Positions 1 through 9,159 are shown, counted from the first letter of the stretch. The stretch is DNA of 64,000 nucleotides from Shimazuella alba (GCF_009831235.1 NZ_WUUL01000001.1:1-64000); one strand, 5' to 3'. Notes: generated by a model not told the origin, from the sequence alone. Program-made: numbers and translations.

Positions 1-80
1 AGAGTAAGCATCAAATTTATACATTTTCGGGGCTATCCGTAATAATGGAATAGTCCTGAATTTTTATAAGGAACAGCACT

Positions 81-977
81 TTAAATTCCGTCGTTTTGAT
101 TCATTTTTTGAAAGTACTCTATAATTACTTGACGAAATTCCTTGGCTGCACTTGATAAATAGCGACTTTGATGTCTTGATAGTCCCACCTCCCGTATACA
201 CACAGGATCCTTAATTTGCAAGAAGACTATATTTTCTGGAGACCAGACTTGCAATGCAGATTTTGGTATGAAAGAAATTCCTAATCCTGCTTGAACCAAA
301 GGACTCAATGTTGCTGGTTCATTACCTTCATACGCATTTTCAGGTACAAATCCAACCTTCTCACAATAAATATCCATTAAATCACGAATTCCATAACCTT
401 TTTTTAAACTGACAAAACGTTCTTCCTTTAGTTCAGATAAACCAACTCGGTCTCTGTTGGCAAATCGATGAGTTGTTGGAACAATCACATAAATTTCTTC
501 TTGGAAAACAATATCACAAACGACTTCACTTCCTTGTATAGGCGGGGAAGACAAACAAAAATCGATCTCCCCTTTCTTCATTTGCTTTTTCATTTCATGG
601 GTTTGCAACTGTTGTACATGAAACTGGACTTGTGGTCGAATTTCCCGAAATCGATGAAGGATATCAGGCAATATATAAGCTGTATTCACAGCGAGTGACA
701 AAGTACCATAATCGCTACTCGTCAAATCAACAATCTCACGTTTTCCCTCCTCTAATTCCAATAAAGCCCTCTCTACACGTTGGAGAAAAGAACGACCAAA
801 TTCATTTAGTCTTAACTTACGGCCGTTTCTATCAAATAATGCGACACCCAAGTCTTCTTCCAATCGTTGAATTGTCTTACTTAATGATGATTGTGTGATA
901 TGTAATACCCCCGCTGCTTCGGTCATATGTTCCAAACGAGCAACCGTACGAAAATATTCAAGCTGAAGCAGTTCCAA
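81..977 (-). CDS. LysR family transcriptional regulator
   Basis: A 298-residue protein of normal LysR length. An N-terminal winged helix-turn-helix covers about residues 3-60 (core TEAAGVLHITQSSLSKTI, then LGVALFDR), followed by a periplasmic-binding-protein-like effector domain from about residue 90 to 290. Such proteins bind DNA as tetramers and respond to a small-molecule inducer. Its target is usually divergent, but here no convincing gene lies upstream for 1.4 kb, so the regulon cannot be inferred. ATG start at 977. The family is certain; the effector is unknown. Confidence 0.9.
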   Translation of the reverse strand: MELLQLEYFRTVARLEHMTEAAGVLHITQSSLSKTIQRLEEDLGVALFDRNGRKLRLNEFGRSFLQRVERALLELEEGKREIVDLTSSDYGTLSLAVNTAYILPDILHRFREIRPQVQFHVQQLQTHEMKKQMKKGEIDFCLSSPPIQGSEVVCDIVFQEEIYVIVPTTHRFANRDRVGLSELKEERFVSLKKGYGIRDLMDIYCEKVGFVPENAYEGNEPATLSPLVQAGLGISFIPKSALQVWSPENIVFLQIKDPVCIREVGLSRHQSRYLSSAAKEFRQVIIEYFQKMNQNDGI

Positions 978-2367
978 TGTATATGCACCTCATATTCCGT
1001 GTGATTTAATCTGAATTTCCCTATCAGTAAGGGTTTTTTATGTTTCTTAAGGATCCAATGATCCTGTATACTGGATTTGTGTATGGTTCCAACATATTTC
1101 ATACATGTCCGACGAATTGGCGTAAATTGATTAATGCTAGCAGAAAAAGATTATATCAGAAGATCTTAAAGTATTGTCTCCTTTTATGGACATCATTTGG
1201 ACCCGTATGCAACTTTCAATATGATAAAAGGTTCGTTGTTGGACGAGATATCTCCCCCAGCAGAGGGGATTGATGGATGACGAAAACTTTTGTAAAAAGA
1301 AGGTAAACAATGAGCAAACATAAAAAGATATAAGAACTGATTTTAGAATATTCACGGACATATTTCAAACGTTACCTAATTCATATTAGTATGGGTATAG
1401 GTTTTACTGAAAATATGGGTTAAGGATTTATATTTATGGAACTTATTTATCTATGTCTTATTACGAGGACAAAGGTTCTTGTACAATGCTCAAGTTTGTG
1501 AGCGATCTATCTTGAGGATATGCATACTTCATATGCATTTGGAGTAAAACAGTGAGATCTTGCTCCTGCATGTTTTCAAAAGACTATTGAACTTGCAAAT
1601 GTGCTACTGGAATTGGAGGGTTCTAACTTACAAGCAATAAGTTTAAATGAGATGAGGATTAGCAACACACTTATTCATAAAATTAATAAATCATTTTGTT
1701 CATCTGGTAGTACATATTTTTTTCATGTTAAACAGTAGATTGTTTACTGATTAGGTATTGTTGTCTTTTGAAAATCTATGGTACATCTACTCTTTTGGGA
1801 GATGAAATAGTAAGATTAGATGAATACAGATTTTGGTAATTATCCTCTTTTTTTAAATGTAATGAACGATCATAAGCAAAATCTTATTCAAAAAATCAAA
1901 AGAAAACGATCTCTTAAAAAAGCAGCGCCCGTTCTATTCCAACCACCTGAGGGGCTTTTGTGTTATCCTAGATCCGCTGTTAATCAGGACTTGACTAACC
2001 CGAGCATCGCTGGAACAGCAGTGATGAACGCTTGCCATGCCGGAAGAGTGACGCTCACCACATTGGAAGAGTTCCCAAACTTGGAGTCTTGGAAGAGAGG
2101 GTTGCCTGCTTCTCCACCTTGACCTCAACTCATTGGACGGTTGATCCGCTGTAGCTAGACTTCACCATTCACCACGATCCATACTTACCTCCATCTCTCT
2201 GTCCGCCATCCCTGTGATGACGGATTTCTTTCTTGCGACCCCACTATATTCCAATGAATATACAGAAAATAAAGATAATAATTTGAAGTGAGCATAACAA
2301 ATAATAACAGCCAAAATGTAAAGTACTTTACAGATTATCCGACAAAAAGTGTTTACAATTTAATTAG
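978..2367. other. Long stretch without a recognisable gene
   Basis: No open frame here resembles a known protein. A short palindrome (AGGATC-CAAT-GATCCT) lies at 1050-1065, close to the LysR start, and could be a regulator site. About 1925-2240 is visibly richer in G and C than its surroundings and carries a 100-codon frame (1820-2122) with no recognisable motif. It looks like the eroded remains of acquired DNA rather than a working gene. Confidence 0.4.
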
Positions 2368-3048
2368 TCACTTCCATTTCTCTTGTAAGCGTTCAAGGAT
2401 ATCCAAGGAAGACAAAAGAATGTAACCGTTTTCTTTGAATAATATTTTCTCTTCTCTTAGGAGCTGGAAGACTTGAGCGACGGTTACTCTCGAAGCTCCT
2501 GCTACGTTAGCCATTTCTTGTTGGGTAAAACGGATAGATATACGAATGCCGTTTTCTTCTTCTACACCGTATGTTTCAGCTAACTGTATCAGTAATTGCA
2601 AAACTCTAAATCTTGCACTTTGATAGGAGAGTTCTACAATTTGCGAAGTCATGATTTGAAATTTTTTATCGAGATTCAACAAATAAAAAGGCAAGAGCGG
2701 AGGATATTCTTTCAATAACTGCTGAAATGTTGCGGTGGGGAAACTCAGTGCTTTGCAGGCAGTGACCGGTATTGCACTCGTTAGGTATGTATTTGTCGCA
2801 TATAATCCTAAGTCACCAACAATTCCGTTTTTCCCTATGATCATGATCGCTTTTTCTTCTCCAAGTTTATTGGTAATCGACAGGCGTATCCGACCTTCAA
2901 TAACCACATAGAGCTGGTTGATTTCCTCTTCTTGATCAAAGAGGGTTTGATGTTTTTCCAAAGTGAGTATTTTTGCTTGGGAGTAAAAGGCACTCCAGTC
3001 AAACGGTAAGTTTTCCATCCACATGGACACATTACTTTTTTTCTGCAT
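2368..3048 (-). CDS. Crp/Fnr family transcriptional regulator
   Basis: A 226-residue protein. A cyclic-nucleotide-binding-type beta-roll covers about residues 25-120 (LYVVIEGRIRLSI ... KNGIVGDLGLYATN), followed by a dimerisation helix and a C-terminal Crp-type helix-turn-helix at about 170-200 (FTQQEMANVAGASRVTVAQV). No cysteine cluster like that of Fnr is present, so oxygen sensing by an iron-sulfur cluster is unlikely. The gene is divergent from the permease gene with only about 42 bp between the start codons. It is therefore a good candidate to control the permease-aminotransferase operon. The ligand is not predictable. Confidence 0.88.
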   Translation of the reverse strand: MQKKSNVSMWMENLPFDWSAFYSQAKILTLEKHQTLFDQEEEINQLYVVIEGRIRLSITNKLGEEKAIMIIGKNGIVGDLGLYATNTYLTSAIPVTACKALSFPTATFQQLLKEYPPLLPFYLLNLDKKFQIMTSQIVELSYQSARFRVLQLLIQLAETYGVEEENGIRISIRFTQQEMANVAGASRVTVAQVFQLLREEKILFKENGYILLSSLDILERLQEKWK

Positions 3049-3090
3049 CTGATTTGCCTCATTTACACTCTATTCATAGGGGTGACAACT

Positions 3091-4464
3091 ATGTCCAATC
3101 AGCAAGAAGCTATTTTCGAAAGAGAAAACGATCTACAAAGAAAACTATCCCAGCGACAATTGACCATGATTGCCTTAGGTGGCGCCATTGGTACAGGTCT
3201 TTTTATGGGTTCTGGAATCGCTATTGGTTATGCTGGCCCTGGAGTTTTAATCAGTTATGCCATTGCCGCAATTATAGCCCTGACGATGATGATGTGTCTA
3301 TCTGAAATGACATTGGCTCACCCGACTTCTGGTTCCTTTGGTTCCCATGCGGAAAGGTATATCGGGAGATGGGCGGGTTACTTAGTTCGCTACACGTATT
3401 GGGGAGCTCAGGTGATCGCTATTGGAGGAGAAGCAACTGCTGTTGCCCTCTACATGCAATATTGGTTTCCAGAAACACCTACATGGCTATGGATTGTAAT
3501 CTTTGCCGCAGTTATTATTTTCGTTAATGCCCGTTCAGTAAACAACTTTGGTGCATTTGAATACTGGTTTTCGACGATCAAAGTCACAGCAATTATCGTC
3601 TTTATTATTCTTGGATTTTGCGCTGTTTTTGGTCTTGGCTCTGAAGCTACTGGATTTCATAACTATACATCCAATGGCGGATTTATGCCAAATGGATTCT
3701 CTGGTGTGTGGATGGCTGTCTTGATGGCGATCTTCAGTTTTTACGGTGTAGAAGTAGTCGCTGTGACTGCTGGGGAAGCAAAAGATCCACAAAAAGCGAT
3801 TCCAAAAGCGATGCGATCAATGGTTGTACGGTTGATTCTGTTCTATATCTTGTCGCTTGGCATTATGCTCGCTGTTGTACCATGGGAACATACAGGAGCT
3901 CAAACGGTGACAGAGAGTCCCTTTGTAAAAGTGTTCTCTCATCTTGGTATTCCTTATGCTGCTGGTATTATGAACTTTGTTGTACTCACTGCCGCTCTAT
4001 CAAGTATGAATACGAACCTATATCTATGCAGCAGAATGCTGTTCTCCTTAGGACGCGGCGGCTATACACCAAAAGCACTTGGAAAACTGAACAAACGCGG
4101 TGTACCGCTCAATGCCTTATTAGCTTCTAGTATTGGACTAGCTATCGCTATGCTGCTCAATGTATGGACACCAAATGCTTTCGGTCAGTTATTTGGTATT
4201 TCTATCTTTGGCGGGATTTTCGTCTGGATCATGATCTTTATTACATTCTTACGTTTTCGTCAAGAAAATGGCAAGCTGCAAGGTTTGTCCTATTATGCAC
4301 CGTGGCATCCGCTTCCGGCTATAACAGGCCTGCTTTTATTGGTTGGTATTATTGTCTCCATGCTGTTCAGTGCAGATTGGCAGTATGCTTGGTACTTTGG
4401 AGTTCCTTGGATCGTATTGGTTCTCATTTCTTACTATTTCTACGGAAGGAGAGCTCAGCAATGA
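3091..4464 (+). CDS. Amino acid permease (APC superfamily)
   Basis: An integral membrane transporter of about 457 residues with roughly 12 predicted transmembrane segments. The APC signature after the first cytoplasmic stretch is clear (MIALGGAIGTGLFMGSG), and the conserved EMTLAHPTSGSF loop and the GEAKDPQKAIPKAM loop are present, as in the GabP/AnsP/LysP group. It would import an amino acid by proton symport. I chose ATG 3091 rather than GTG 3082 because AGGGGTG lies 6 bp upstream of it. It is the first gene of a tight operon: its stop overlaps the next start (ATGA). The substrate is not predictable from sequence. Confidence 0.9.
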   Translation: MSNQQEAIFERENDLQRKLSQRQLTMIALGGAIGTGLFMGSGIAIGYAGPGVLISYAIAAIIALTMMMCLSEMTLAHPTSGSFGSHAERYIGRWAGYLVRYTYWGAQVIAIGGEATAVALYMQYWFPETPTWLWIVIFAAVIIFVNARSVNNFGAFEYWFSTIKVTAIIVFIILGFCAVFGLGSEATGFHNYTSNGGFMPNGFSGVWMAVLMAIFSFYGVEVVAVTAGEAKDPQKAIPKAMRSMVVRLILFYILSLGIMLAVVPWEHTGAQTVTESPFVKVFSHLGIPYAAGIMNFVVLTAALSSMNTNLYLCSRMLFSLGRGGYTPKALGKLNKRGVPLNALLASSIGLAIAMLLNVWTPNAFGQLFGISIFGGIFVWIMIFITFLRFRQENGKLQGLSYYAPWHPLPAITGLLLLVGIIVSMLFSADWQYAWYFGVPWIVLVLISYYFYGRRAQQ

Positions 4465-5591
4465 GTTTATCTAACTATCGAAAAGAATTTCCTATCCTAA
4501 GTGAAAAAATTCACCTCGGTAACTGCTCACAAGCTCCGCAGTCTATCCCTGTTTTAAATGCGATGGATGAGTATTTTCAAAACTGGCGAAAAATAGGTAT
4601 GGATTGGGACTACTGGATGACTGGAGTAGAGCAGGCCAAGGCGAGTTTTGCAAAATTGATTCATGCTGAGGTGGATGAAATCGCAGTGGTAAGCTGTGTC
4701 TCCGATGCGGTCACAAGTATTGCCAGTACCTTTCCTTGGCAAAATCGCAAAAAAGTCATCACAACTGAAGCGGAATTTCCATCTGTTGGACATGTATGGA
4801 ACAGCTTTGCTAAAAAAGGATTAGTCGATTTAGCATTTATTTCTTCAGATGATGGTCTCTACTCTCCTGAACAACTGGATGAGCTGTTGAATGAAGATAC
4901 AGCACTTGTTTCCCTTCATCATGTCGGATATTACAATGGGGCGAAGCAAGATGTAAAAGCTTTCGCAAAAAAAGCACACGAACATGGGGCTAAATTATTT
5001 GTAGATGCATATCAATCGCTTGGGACATGTGATATCAATGTAAAGGAATTGGATATTGACATGTTAGCATCAGGCAATCTGAAATATTTGCTTGGTATTC
5101 CTGGTGTAGCATTCCTCTATGTCAAACGAGAACTCGCAGAACAGATCGAACCAGCGATGACAGGATGGTTTGGACGAGTAAATCCCTTCTACTTCGATGC
5201 TACTCATCTTGACTTCGCAGAAGGGGCGAAACGTTTTAACACCGGCACTCCACCAGTAATCGCAGCTTTTGCCGCTCGTGGAGGAATGGATTTTCTACTA
5301 GATGTTAGAATGGATCGAATTGAAAAACGTGTACTTGAATTATCTCAATTCACTTTAGATGGAGCAAACAAACGGGGTTTAGAAATTGCCAGCCCGCTTG
5401 ATACATTAAAGAAAGGGGCTTCAACAGCAATTCGTGTAGGTGATGCTCACAAAGTAGAAAGTTACTTGGCAGAAAATCAAGTCATCGGTTCTGCAAGAGC
5501 AGATGTGATCCGACTAGCACCGCACTTTTTCACAGAAGAACATGAAATCGATCGAGCACTTGATCTAGTGGTAGAAAGCTTAAAGCAATGA
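4461..5591 (+). CDS. Class V aminotransferase-fold PLP enzyme
   Basis: A 376-residue PLP-dependent enzyme of the class V (NifS, isopenicillin-N epimerase, kynureninase) fold. Visible hallmarks are the cofactor aspartate stretch LFVDAYQSLG, the probable Schiff-base lysine in ASGNLKYLLGIPG, and FNTGTPP near the active site. The frame stays open upstream, but ATG 4461 overlaps the permease stop and is preceded by AAGGAGAG. The operon with an amino acid permease suggests catabolism or modification of the imported amino acid, which is inference. Whether it acts as desulfurase, lyase or epimerase cannot be told. Confidence 0.82.
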   Translation: MSLSNYRKEFPILSEKIHLGNCSQAPQSIPVLNAMDEYFQNWRKIGMDWDYWMTGVEQAKASFAKLIHAEVDEIAVVSCVSDAVTSIASTFPWQNRKKVITTEAEFPSVGHVWNSFAKKGLVDLAFISSDDGLYSPEQLDELLNEDTALVSLHHVGYYNGAKQDVKAFAKKAHEHGAKLFVDAYQSLGTCDINVKELDIDMLASGNLKYLLGIPGVAFLYVKRELAEQIEPAMTGWFGRVNPFYFDATHLDFAEGAKRFNTGTPPVIAAFAARGGMDFLLDVRMDRIEKRVLELSQFTLDGANKRGLEIASPLDTLKKGASTAIRVGDAHKVESYLAENQVIGSARADVIRLAPHFFTEEHEIDRALDLVVESLKQ

Positions 5592-6181
5592 AAAAAGCAT
5601 TTTCTAAACAAGAAGCCCTTGCATATCTATGGATCGTACTTGGCACTGGTCTCATTGCCAGTGCTTTTCATGTATTCATTGAGCCAAATGATCTGCTTGT
5701 TTCTGGAACAGGAGGTATCGCACTTCTCATCGTACATTTCTTTCCTATTTCCTTAGGCGTTGCCTATTTTGTGCTTAATATCCCGTTATTTTTGATTGGA
5801 TGGTGTTCAGTAGGAACGGATTTTTTGCTAAAAAGTACCTGTGGAACTGTCAGTTTATCATTCTTTCTTTCCCTATTTGCTTTTCTCCCAAGTATTTCAC
5901 ATGCTATTTTAGGAGCCATTTTGGGAGGGTTATTGTCTGGAATAGGGATTGGGATCGTGATGGCAACAGGAGGGACAACAGGGGGAATCGATATTGTCTC
6001 GGTTGTCATTCACCAGAAATATACATGGTCGATAGGATCTGTCATGTTTTGGATCAATGCAGCAATTGTGGTTGAAGGAACCTATCTCTTTGGCTGGCAA
6101 AAAGCAATACTTACGGTACTCTCCCTCTATGTCACTACATGGATGGTAAATAGTATTTTAAAAAGATATCCTCCCGTATAA
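5588..6181 (+). CDS. YitT/YczE-type integral membrane protein
   Basis: A 197-residue hydrophobic protein with about five or six transmembrane helices and the YitT (DUF161) signature of glycine-rich repeats (FIEPNDLLVSGTGGIALL; MATGGTTGGIDIVS). It lacks the soluble C-terminal DUF2179 domain of full-length YitT proteins (about 280 residues), so it is a short family member. The start overlaps the preceding stop (ATGA), making it the third gene of the permease operon. Its role may be transport-related, but no function is established for the family. Confidence 0.75.
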   Translation: MKKAFSKQEALAYLWIVLGTGLIASAFHVFIEPNDLLVSGTGGIALLIVHFFPISLGVAYFVLNIPLFLIGWCSVGTDFLLKSTCGTVSLSFFLSLFAFLPSISHAILGAILGGLLSGIGIGIVMATGGTTGGIDIVSVVIHQKYTWSIGSVMFWINAAIVVEGTYLFGWQKAILTVLSLYVTTWMVNSILKRYPPV

Positions 6182-6224
6182 GAATGATCATCTGGAAGAT
6201 TTGTGCGGTCAGGCTGCTATATTA

Positions 6225-6252
6225 GCGACAAAGGGGACGGTTCTTATGTCGT
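6225..6252. repeat. REP-like palindromic element, copy 1
   Basis: An imperfect palindrome beginning GCGACA and ending TGTCGT with GGGACGGTTC in the middle. It closely matches a second copy at 8143-8169. The form resembles the short extragenic palindromes associated with RAYT-type transposases in Bacillota. No such transposase is in the window. Confidence 0.5.
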
Positions 6253-6512
6253 ACCATTATGTCTATCAATAGCCAAACACAAGAGATAAACACAAGAGAT
6301 AAACACGAACGAATTAGATGATAACGCGGACATTTAAGTCTTTATATCACTGCTCATGACAATGATATGGAAAGTTCAAATTAATTTGACTCGACAATCG
6401 TCTTGGCTTCATTTTGTCCTCCAGTGTATATCACTAGAAAACCAATTTTGAAATAACATGTGGGGAATAGTGGATTATTTTTTCTTCTCTAGTGAGTAGT
6501 GTGAATTGTTTA

Positions 6513-6541
6513 TTGACTTTATCGATTACTAGAACTATGAT
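6513..6541 (+). promoter_or_regulatory. Promoter of the erm leader
   Basis: TTGACT at 6513-6518, a 17-bp spacer, then TATGAT at 6536-6541: a strong vegetative (sigma A) promoter. Transcription would start near 6548, about 40 bases before the leader peptide ATG and about 390 bases before erm. Confidence 0.75.
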
Positions 6542-6589
6542 AGTAATGTATATTTTGTACAAATAAATTTAAGGAGGGTTGTTAAAATT

Positions 6590-6628
6590 ATGGGTGCAGT
6601 TAATAAGTCCCGTGCTTTGAACAAGTAA
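6590..6628 (+). CDS. erm leader peptide (12 residues)
   Basis: An ORF encoding MGAVNKSRALNK, preceded by a near-perfect ribosome binding site (AAGGAGGG at 6571-6578, 11 bp from the ATG). The RBS is stronger than that of erm itself, which argues that this tiny frame is translated. Codons 9-11 (GCTTTGAAC) form one arm of a hairpin with 6637-6646, so a ribosome stalled on the leader would disrupt it. This is the arrangement of drug-induced attenuation leaders. The peptide does not match the erm leader types I know (for example those with IFVI or RLR stall motifs). Confidence 0.7.
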   Translation: MGAVNKSRALNK

Positions 6629-6750
6629 TTTCATACGTTCAAAGGCTCTGTTTTCGCAGAGTAAACGGGGTAGGTCTGCCCATTTTTAACAATCTCCATG
6701 AAATATTTTTATAAAATGGGAAAGACTGATTATTCGGTCTTTCCCTTTAT
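6614..6750 (+). promoter_or_regulatory. Transcription attenuator ahead of erm
   Basis: Three pairings compete. First, GCTTTGAAC at 6614-6622 pairs with GTTCAAAGGC at 6637-6646, and TCCCGT at 6608-6613 can pair with ACGGGG at 6665-6670. Second, an antiterminator: GTCTGCCCATTTT at 6674-6686 pairs with AAAATGGGAAAGAC at 6713-6726. Third, the terminator at 6718-6750 shares that last strand. The shared sequence makes antiterminator and terminator mutually exclusive. The likely logic is that an antibiotic-stalled ribosome on the leader peptide lets the antiterminator form and transcription read on into erm. Confidence 0.65.
6718..6750 (+). terminator. Intrinsic terminator of the erm attenuator
   Basis: GGGAAAGAC at 6718-6726 pairs perfectly with GTCTTTCCC at 6737-6745, followed by TTTAT. 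The left arm is also the right arm of the antiterminator. Confidence 0.75.
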
Positions 6751-6853
6751 CATAATAAGGATTGATTTTCTTCTTTAAATCAAAGAAGACCTTTTGTGTT
6801 CTTTATTTTATAAGGTCTAATTTTGGTTTTAGAATTGTTGTTCCCGTTTACTT

Positions 6854-6886
6854 AAAGCCACAGACGCCATGTCTGTGGCTTTTTTA
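6854..6886 (+). terminator. Second intrinsic terminator before erm
   Basis: AAAGCCACAGAC at 6854-6865 pairs with GTCTGTGGCTTT at 6871-6882, followed by a T-run. The 12-bp stem ends only about 50 bp before the erm ATG and would stop most transcripts from the leader promoter. Two further hairpins lie between the two terminators (TCTTCTTT/AAAGAAGA near 6770-6790 and AGACCTT/AAGGTCT near 6787-6818). Confidence 0.75.
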
Positions 6887-6934
6887 TGCGATTAGGGCTG
6901 AACAATCAAATTGTTACAAGTGAGGATCGTATAA

Positions 6935-7783
6935 ATGACAAAAAAGATAAAAGAGTATAATACTAAAACATCTGGTGGAAAATCTTCCAATTTTTCTGGT
7001 CAACATTTGATTCATAATAAAAAGCTGATTCATGAGATTGTAGATCAAGCAAAGGTAAGCATACATGATACCGTTTTAGATCTAGGTGCTGGAAAAGGAG
7101 CTTTGACAGCAATTTTGAATCAAAAAGCTGGAAAAGTATTGGCTGTAGAATATGATAGTAAGTTTGTTGATATTTTGAAACGAAAAGTAACCCAAAATCC
7201 AAATATGAGAGTCTTTCATCAAGATATTTTGAAAATGCATTTGCCAAAAGAGCCATTTATTGTTGTTTCCAATGTCCCCTATTCTATTACAACACCGATT
7301 ATGAAAATGCTTCTTAATAAACCTTCAAGTGGTTTTCAAAGCGCAGTAATAGTGATGGAAAAAGGTGCAGCTAGAAGGTTTACATCCAGATTAGTAAAAG
7401 ACCCATATATTATCGCTTGGAGAATGTGGTTTGATATAAGGTATGTGAAAGGAATTTCACGAAGAAATTTCTCTCCTCCACCACGTGTAGACTCGGCTAT
7501 GATTACGATAAAGAGAAAAAAGAAACCGATTATACCGGTTGCAGATTATTTAATCTTTAGGGGATTGGTCGATTATGTGCTTAAAAATCCACGACTAACC
7601 ATTGATTTGGCTTTAAAAGGTGTATTTACACCACCTCAAATTAAATATTTAAAAAGAAATCTGGGAATAAAAAATGATTTTCCAATTACGTCTTTATCAG
7701 AACACCATTGGGGGATTATCTTTGAAACAATGGTAAAGCATGTTCCAAAATTCCGTTGGCCAAAGATAAAAAAGAGAAATTAG
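6935..7783 (+). CDS. erm: 23S rRNA adenine N6-methyltransferase, Erm family
   Basis: A 282-residue SAM-dependent methyltransferase of the KsgA/Erm family. The SAM-binding motif VLDLGAGKGALT and the catalytic NVPYSIT motif are intact, and the N-terminal NFSGQHLI stretch is typical of Erm. The basic C-terminus (RWPKIKKRN) and overall length fit chromosomal Erm types such as the Erm(D)/Erm(34) group. It would dimethylate A2058 of 23S rRNA and give macrolide-lincosamide-streptogramin B resistance. KsgA is the alternative, but the basic tail, the attenuator leader and the isolated location favour Erm. ATG 6935 has a modest RBS (GTGAGGA). Confidence 0.85.
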   Translation: MTKKIKEYNTKTSGGKSSNFSGQHLIHNKKLIHEIVDQAKVSIHDTVLDLGAGKGALTAILNQKAGKVLAVEYDSKFVDILKRKVTQNPNMRVFHQDILKMHLPKEPFIVVSNVPYSITTPIMKMLLNKPSSGFQSAVIVMEKGAARRFTSRLVKDPYIIAWRMWFDIRYVKGISRRNFSPPPRVDSAMITIKRKKKPIIPVADYLIFRGLVDYVLKNPRLTIDLALKGVFTPPQIKYLKRNLGIKNDFPITSLSEHHWGIIFETMVKHVPKFRWPKIKKRN

Positions 7784-7875
7784 ACCATTGTTTATTGATT
7801 TTTTAAACATTATGTATAATAAGGGGAGCAAATATTAATTCTTTATGCTACTAAAAAATATAAATAATGAAAAAG

Positions 7876-7923
7876 AAGGGACCTCCCATGTTAGTTATAT
7901 AAAATATGGGAGGTCCCTTTAAA
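7876..7923 (+). terminator. Long terminator hairpin downstream of erm
   Basis: AAGGGACCTCCCAT at 7876-7889 pairs with ATGGGAGGTCCCTT at 7906-7919. The stem is 14 bp and perfect, with a short T/A tail on both sides, so it can work in either direction. A promoter-like TTTATT-18 bp-TATAAT sits just upstream (about 7793-7822), so this may instead be a second attenuator-like leader whose gene is lost. Confidence 0.65.
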
Positions 7924-8799
7924 TCTGAGAATAGACAAAATTTCGGGCTAATAATTCTGAATAATTTTTTGGTTGGTGTACACAAATAACTCAATAAATC
8001 ATGTTTCTCAAGAAGTTCTGCATGTCTCAGCAGACTGTAGTTGCATTCTAGAGATTCTAAGGCAGCTACTAAACTGTATAGCTTTTTCTTATTCAATCAA
8101 TTATCTTTATTAAGAAAAACGATGCCTAAACATACCAACTGTGCGACAAGGAGACCGTTCTCATGTCGTGTTTACAAATTACCTCAATATGATGTCTGCT
8201 GCGTGGTAAATTCTACTATTTTTCCCTGTTGTGCTTGATGAGGTTTATTTAACGTTCGAATGTGGCTCACATGGGTTCTACACTGTGGATAATCACAGCA
8301 GATTCATCTAACTACGACTCAATAAGTGGGACAACCCTAGGATTACTAGCTATACGAATTTGGAATAATCAAAACCTATGAAATTGGGCGATTAATCTCT
8401 ATCATCTACAAGCTACTCAACCATGACTTGTTGTCTGCTTTCAGAAGAGTTTCAAGTATTTCCCAAATACCATCTACCGGGATATAGATGCATCTGCACT
8501 GGCAGGGATACTGGTCTAAATCATATCAGGGAAGTAAAGATAGATATGGCATCATGGCAAGATAAAAATGGATAAAAGTCTGCTTGGTTCGTATGATGTC
8601 GATTCCCTTAGTGTTATGCCGAATATATAGAATATGATTCTCTGTTTTATAAAACTATTATCAATTTGCATATTTCTATTCATTAGAATACACTTTGTTG
8701 TATAGTTTTAAGGTTGTTACATGAATTATATTATATTTTTTGAATTCATTCATGGCAATCTCAAAACTGCTAGAAAAATTTTATTTAGGGGGAATAGCT
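7924..8799. other. Non-coding or decayed stretch
   Basis: No convincing gene. An 81-codon minus-strand frame (7851-8096) and a 65-codon plus-strand frame (8041-8238) have no recognisable family. Around 8260-8600 several short in-frame fragments are interrupted by stops, as in an eroded gene. The REP-like copy 2 lies inside. Confidence 0.35.
8143..8169. repeat. REP-like palindromic element, copy 2
   Basis: GCGACA ... GACCGTTC ... TGTCGT. It matches the 6225-6252 copy at most positions, with one base deleted. The two copies flank the erm locus in direct orientation. Confidence 0.5.
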
Positions 8800-9159
8800 T
8801 TGAAACTGAAAAAACTTGGTGTTTCAATGGTTCTTACTAGTATTGCGCTTGCCATTCCGTTTACATCTGTATTTGCTGCAAGTGGTTGGCAGAAACTTGG
8901 TACTTATAACGAGTCACAGGTTTTTAATTCTGGTGGGGGATATGTAAAAGTTTGTGCACACGCTCCCGTCGGCATATTGGAATTTACTTTATATGAGTAT
9001 GATCCAGATAATGCAGATGATTATGTAGATACTTTGTACTTAGGTGATGGCAGTTGCCAAACTGTCAATGTTGCTAAGTTTGTAGATGGAAGTAATAAAA
9101 AAGCAGAACTTTATTACAAATCTTCATCTGATGGTACATCTGTTACTGTTTACGATTGA
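8800..9159 (+). CDS. Small secreted protein of unknown family
   Basis: A 119-residue protein. The TTG start at 8800 is chosen because AGGGGGAA lies just upstream and it begins a perfect signal peptide: LKLKKLG, a hydrophobic core, then a signal peptidase I site at VFA-ASGW. The mature part is about 92 residues, acidic and rich in Gly, Tyr and Asp, with two cysteines (KVCAHA and GSCQT) that could form one disulfide, and beta-rich spacing. I do not recognise the family. It is monocistronic with its own terminator, so it may be an exported antimicrobial, inhibitor or surface protein, but that is speculation. Confidence 0.75.
   Translation: MKLKKLGVSMVLTSIALAIPFTSVFAASGWQKLGTYNESQVFNSGGGYVKVCAHAPVGILEFTLYEYDPDNADDYVDTLYLGDGSCQTVNVAKFVDGSNKKAELYYKSSSDGTSVTVYD

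Noticed and set aside
1820-2122. 100-codon ORF as a gene
   Set aside because: No RBS, no recognisable motif, and a mid-frame composition break; more likely decayed DNA.
4461-5591. Kynureninase partner of the kynB-like gene
   Set aside because: The protein is shorter than kynureninases, lacks their typical signature as far as I can see, and lies 8 kb away in a permease operon.
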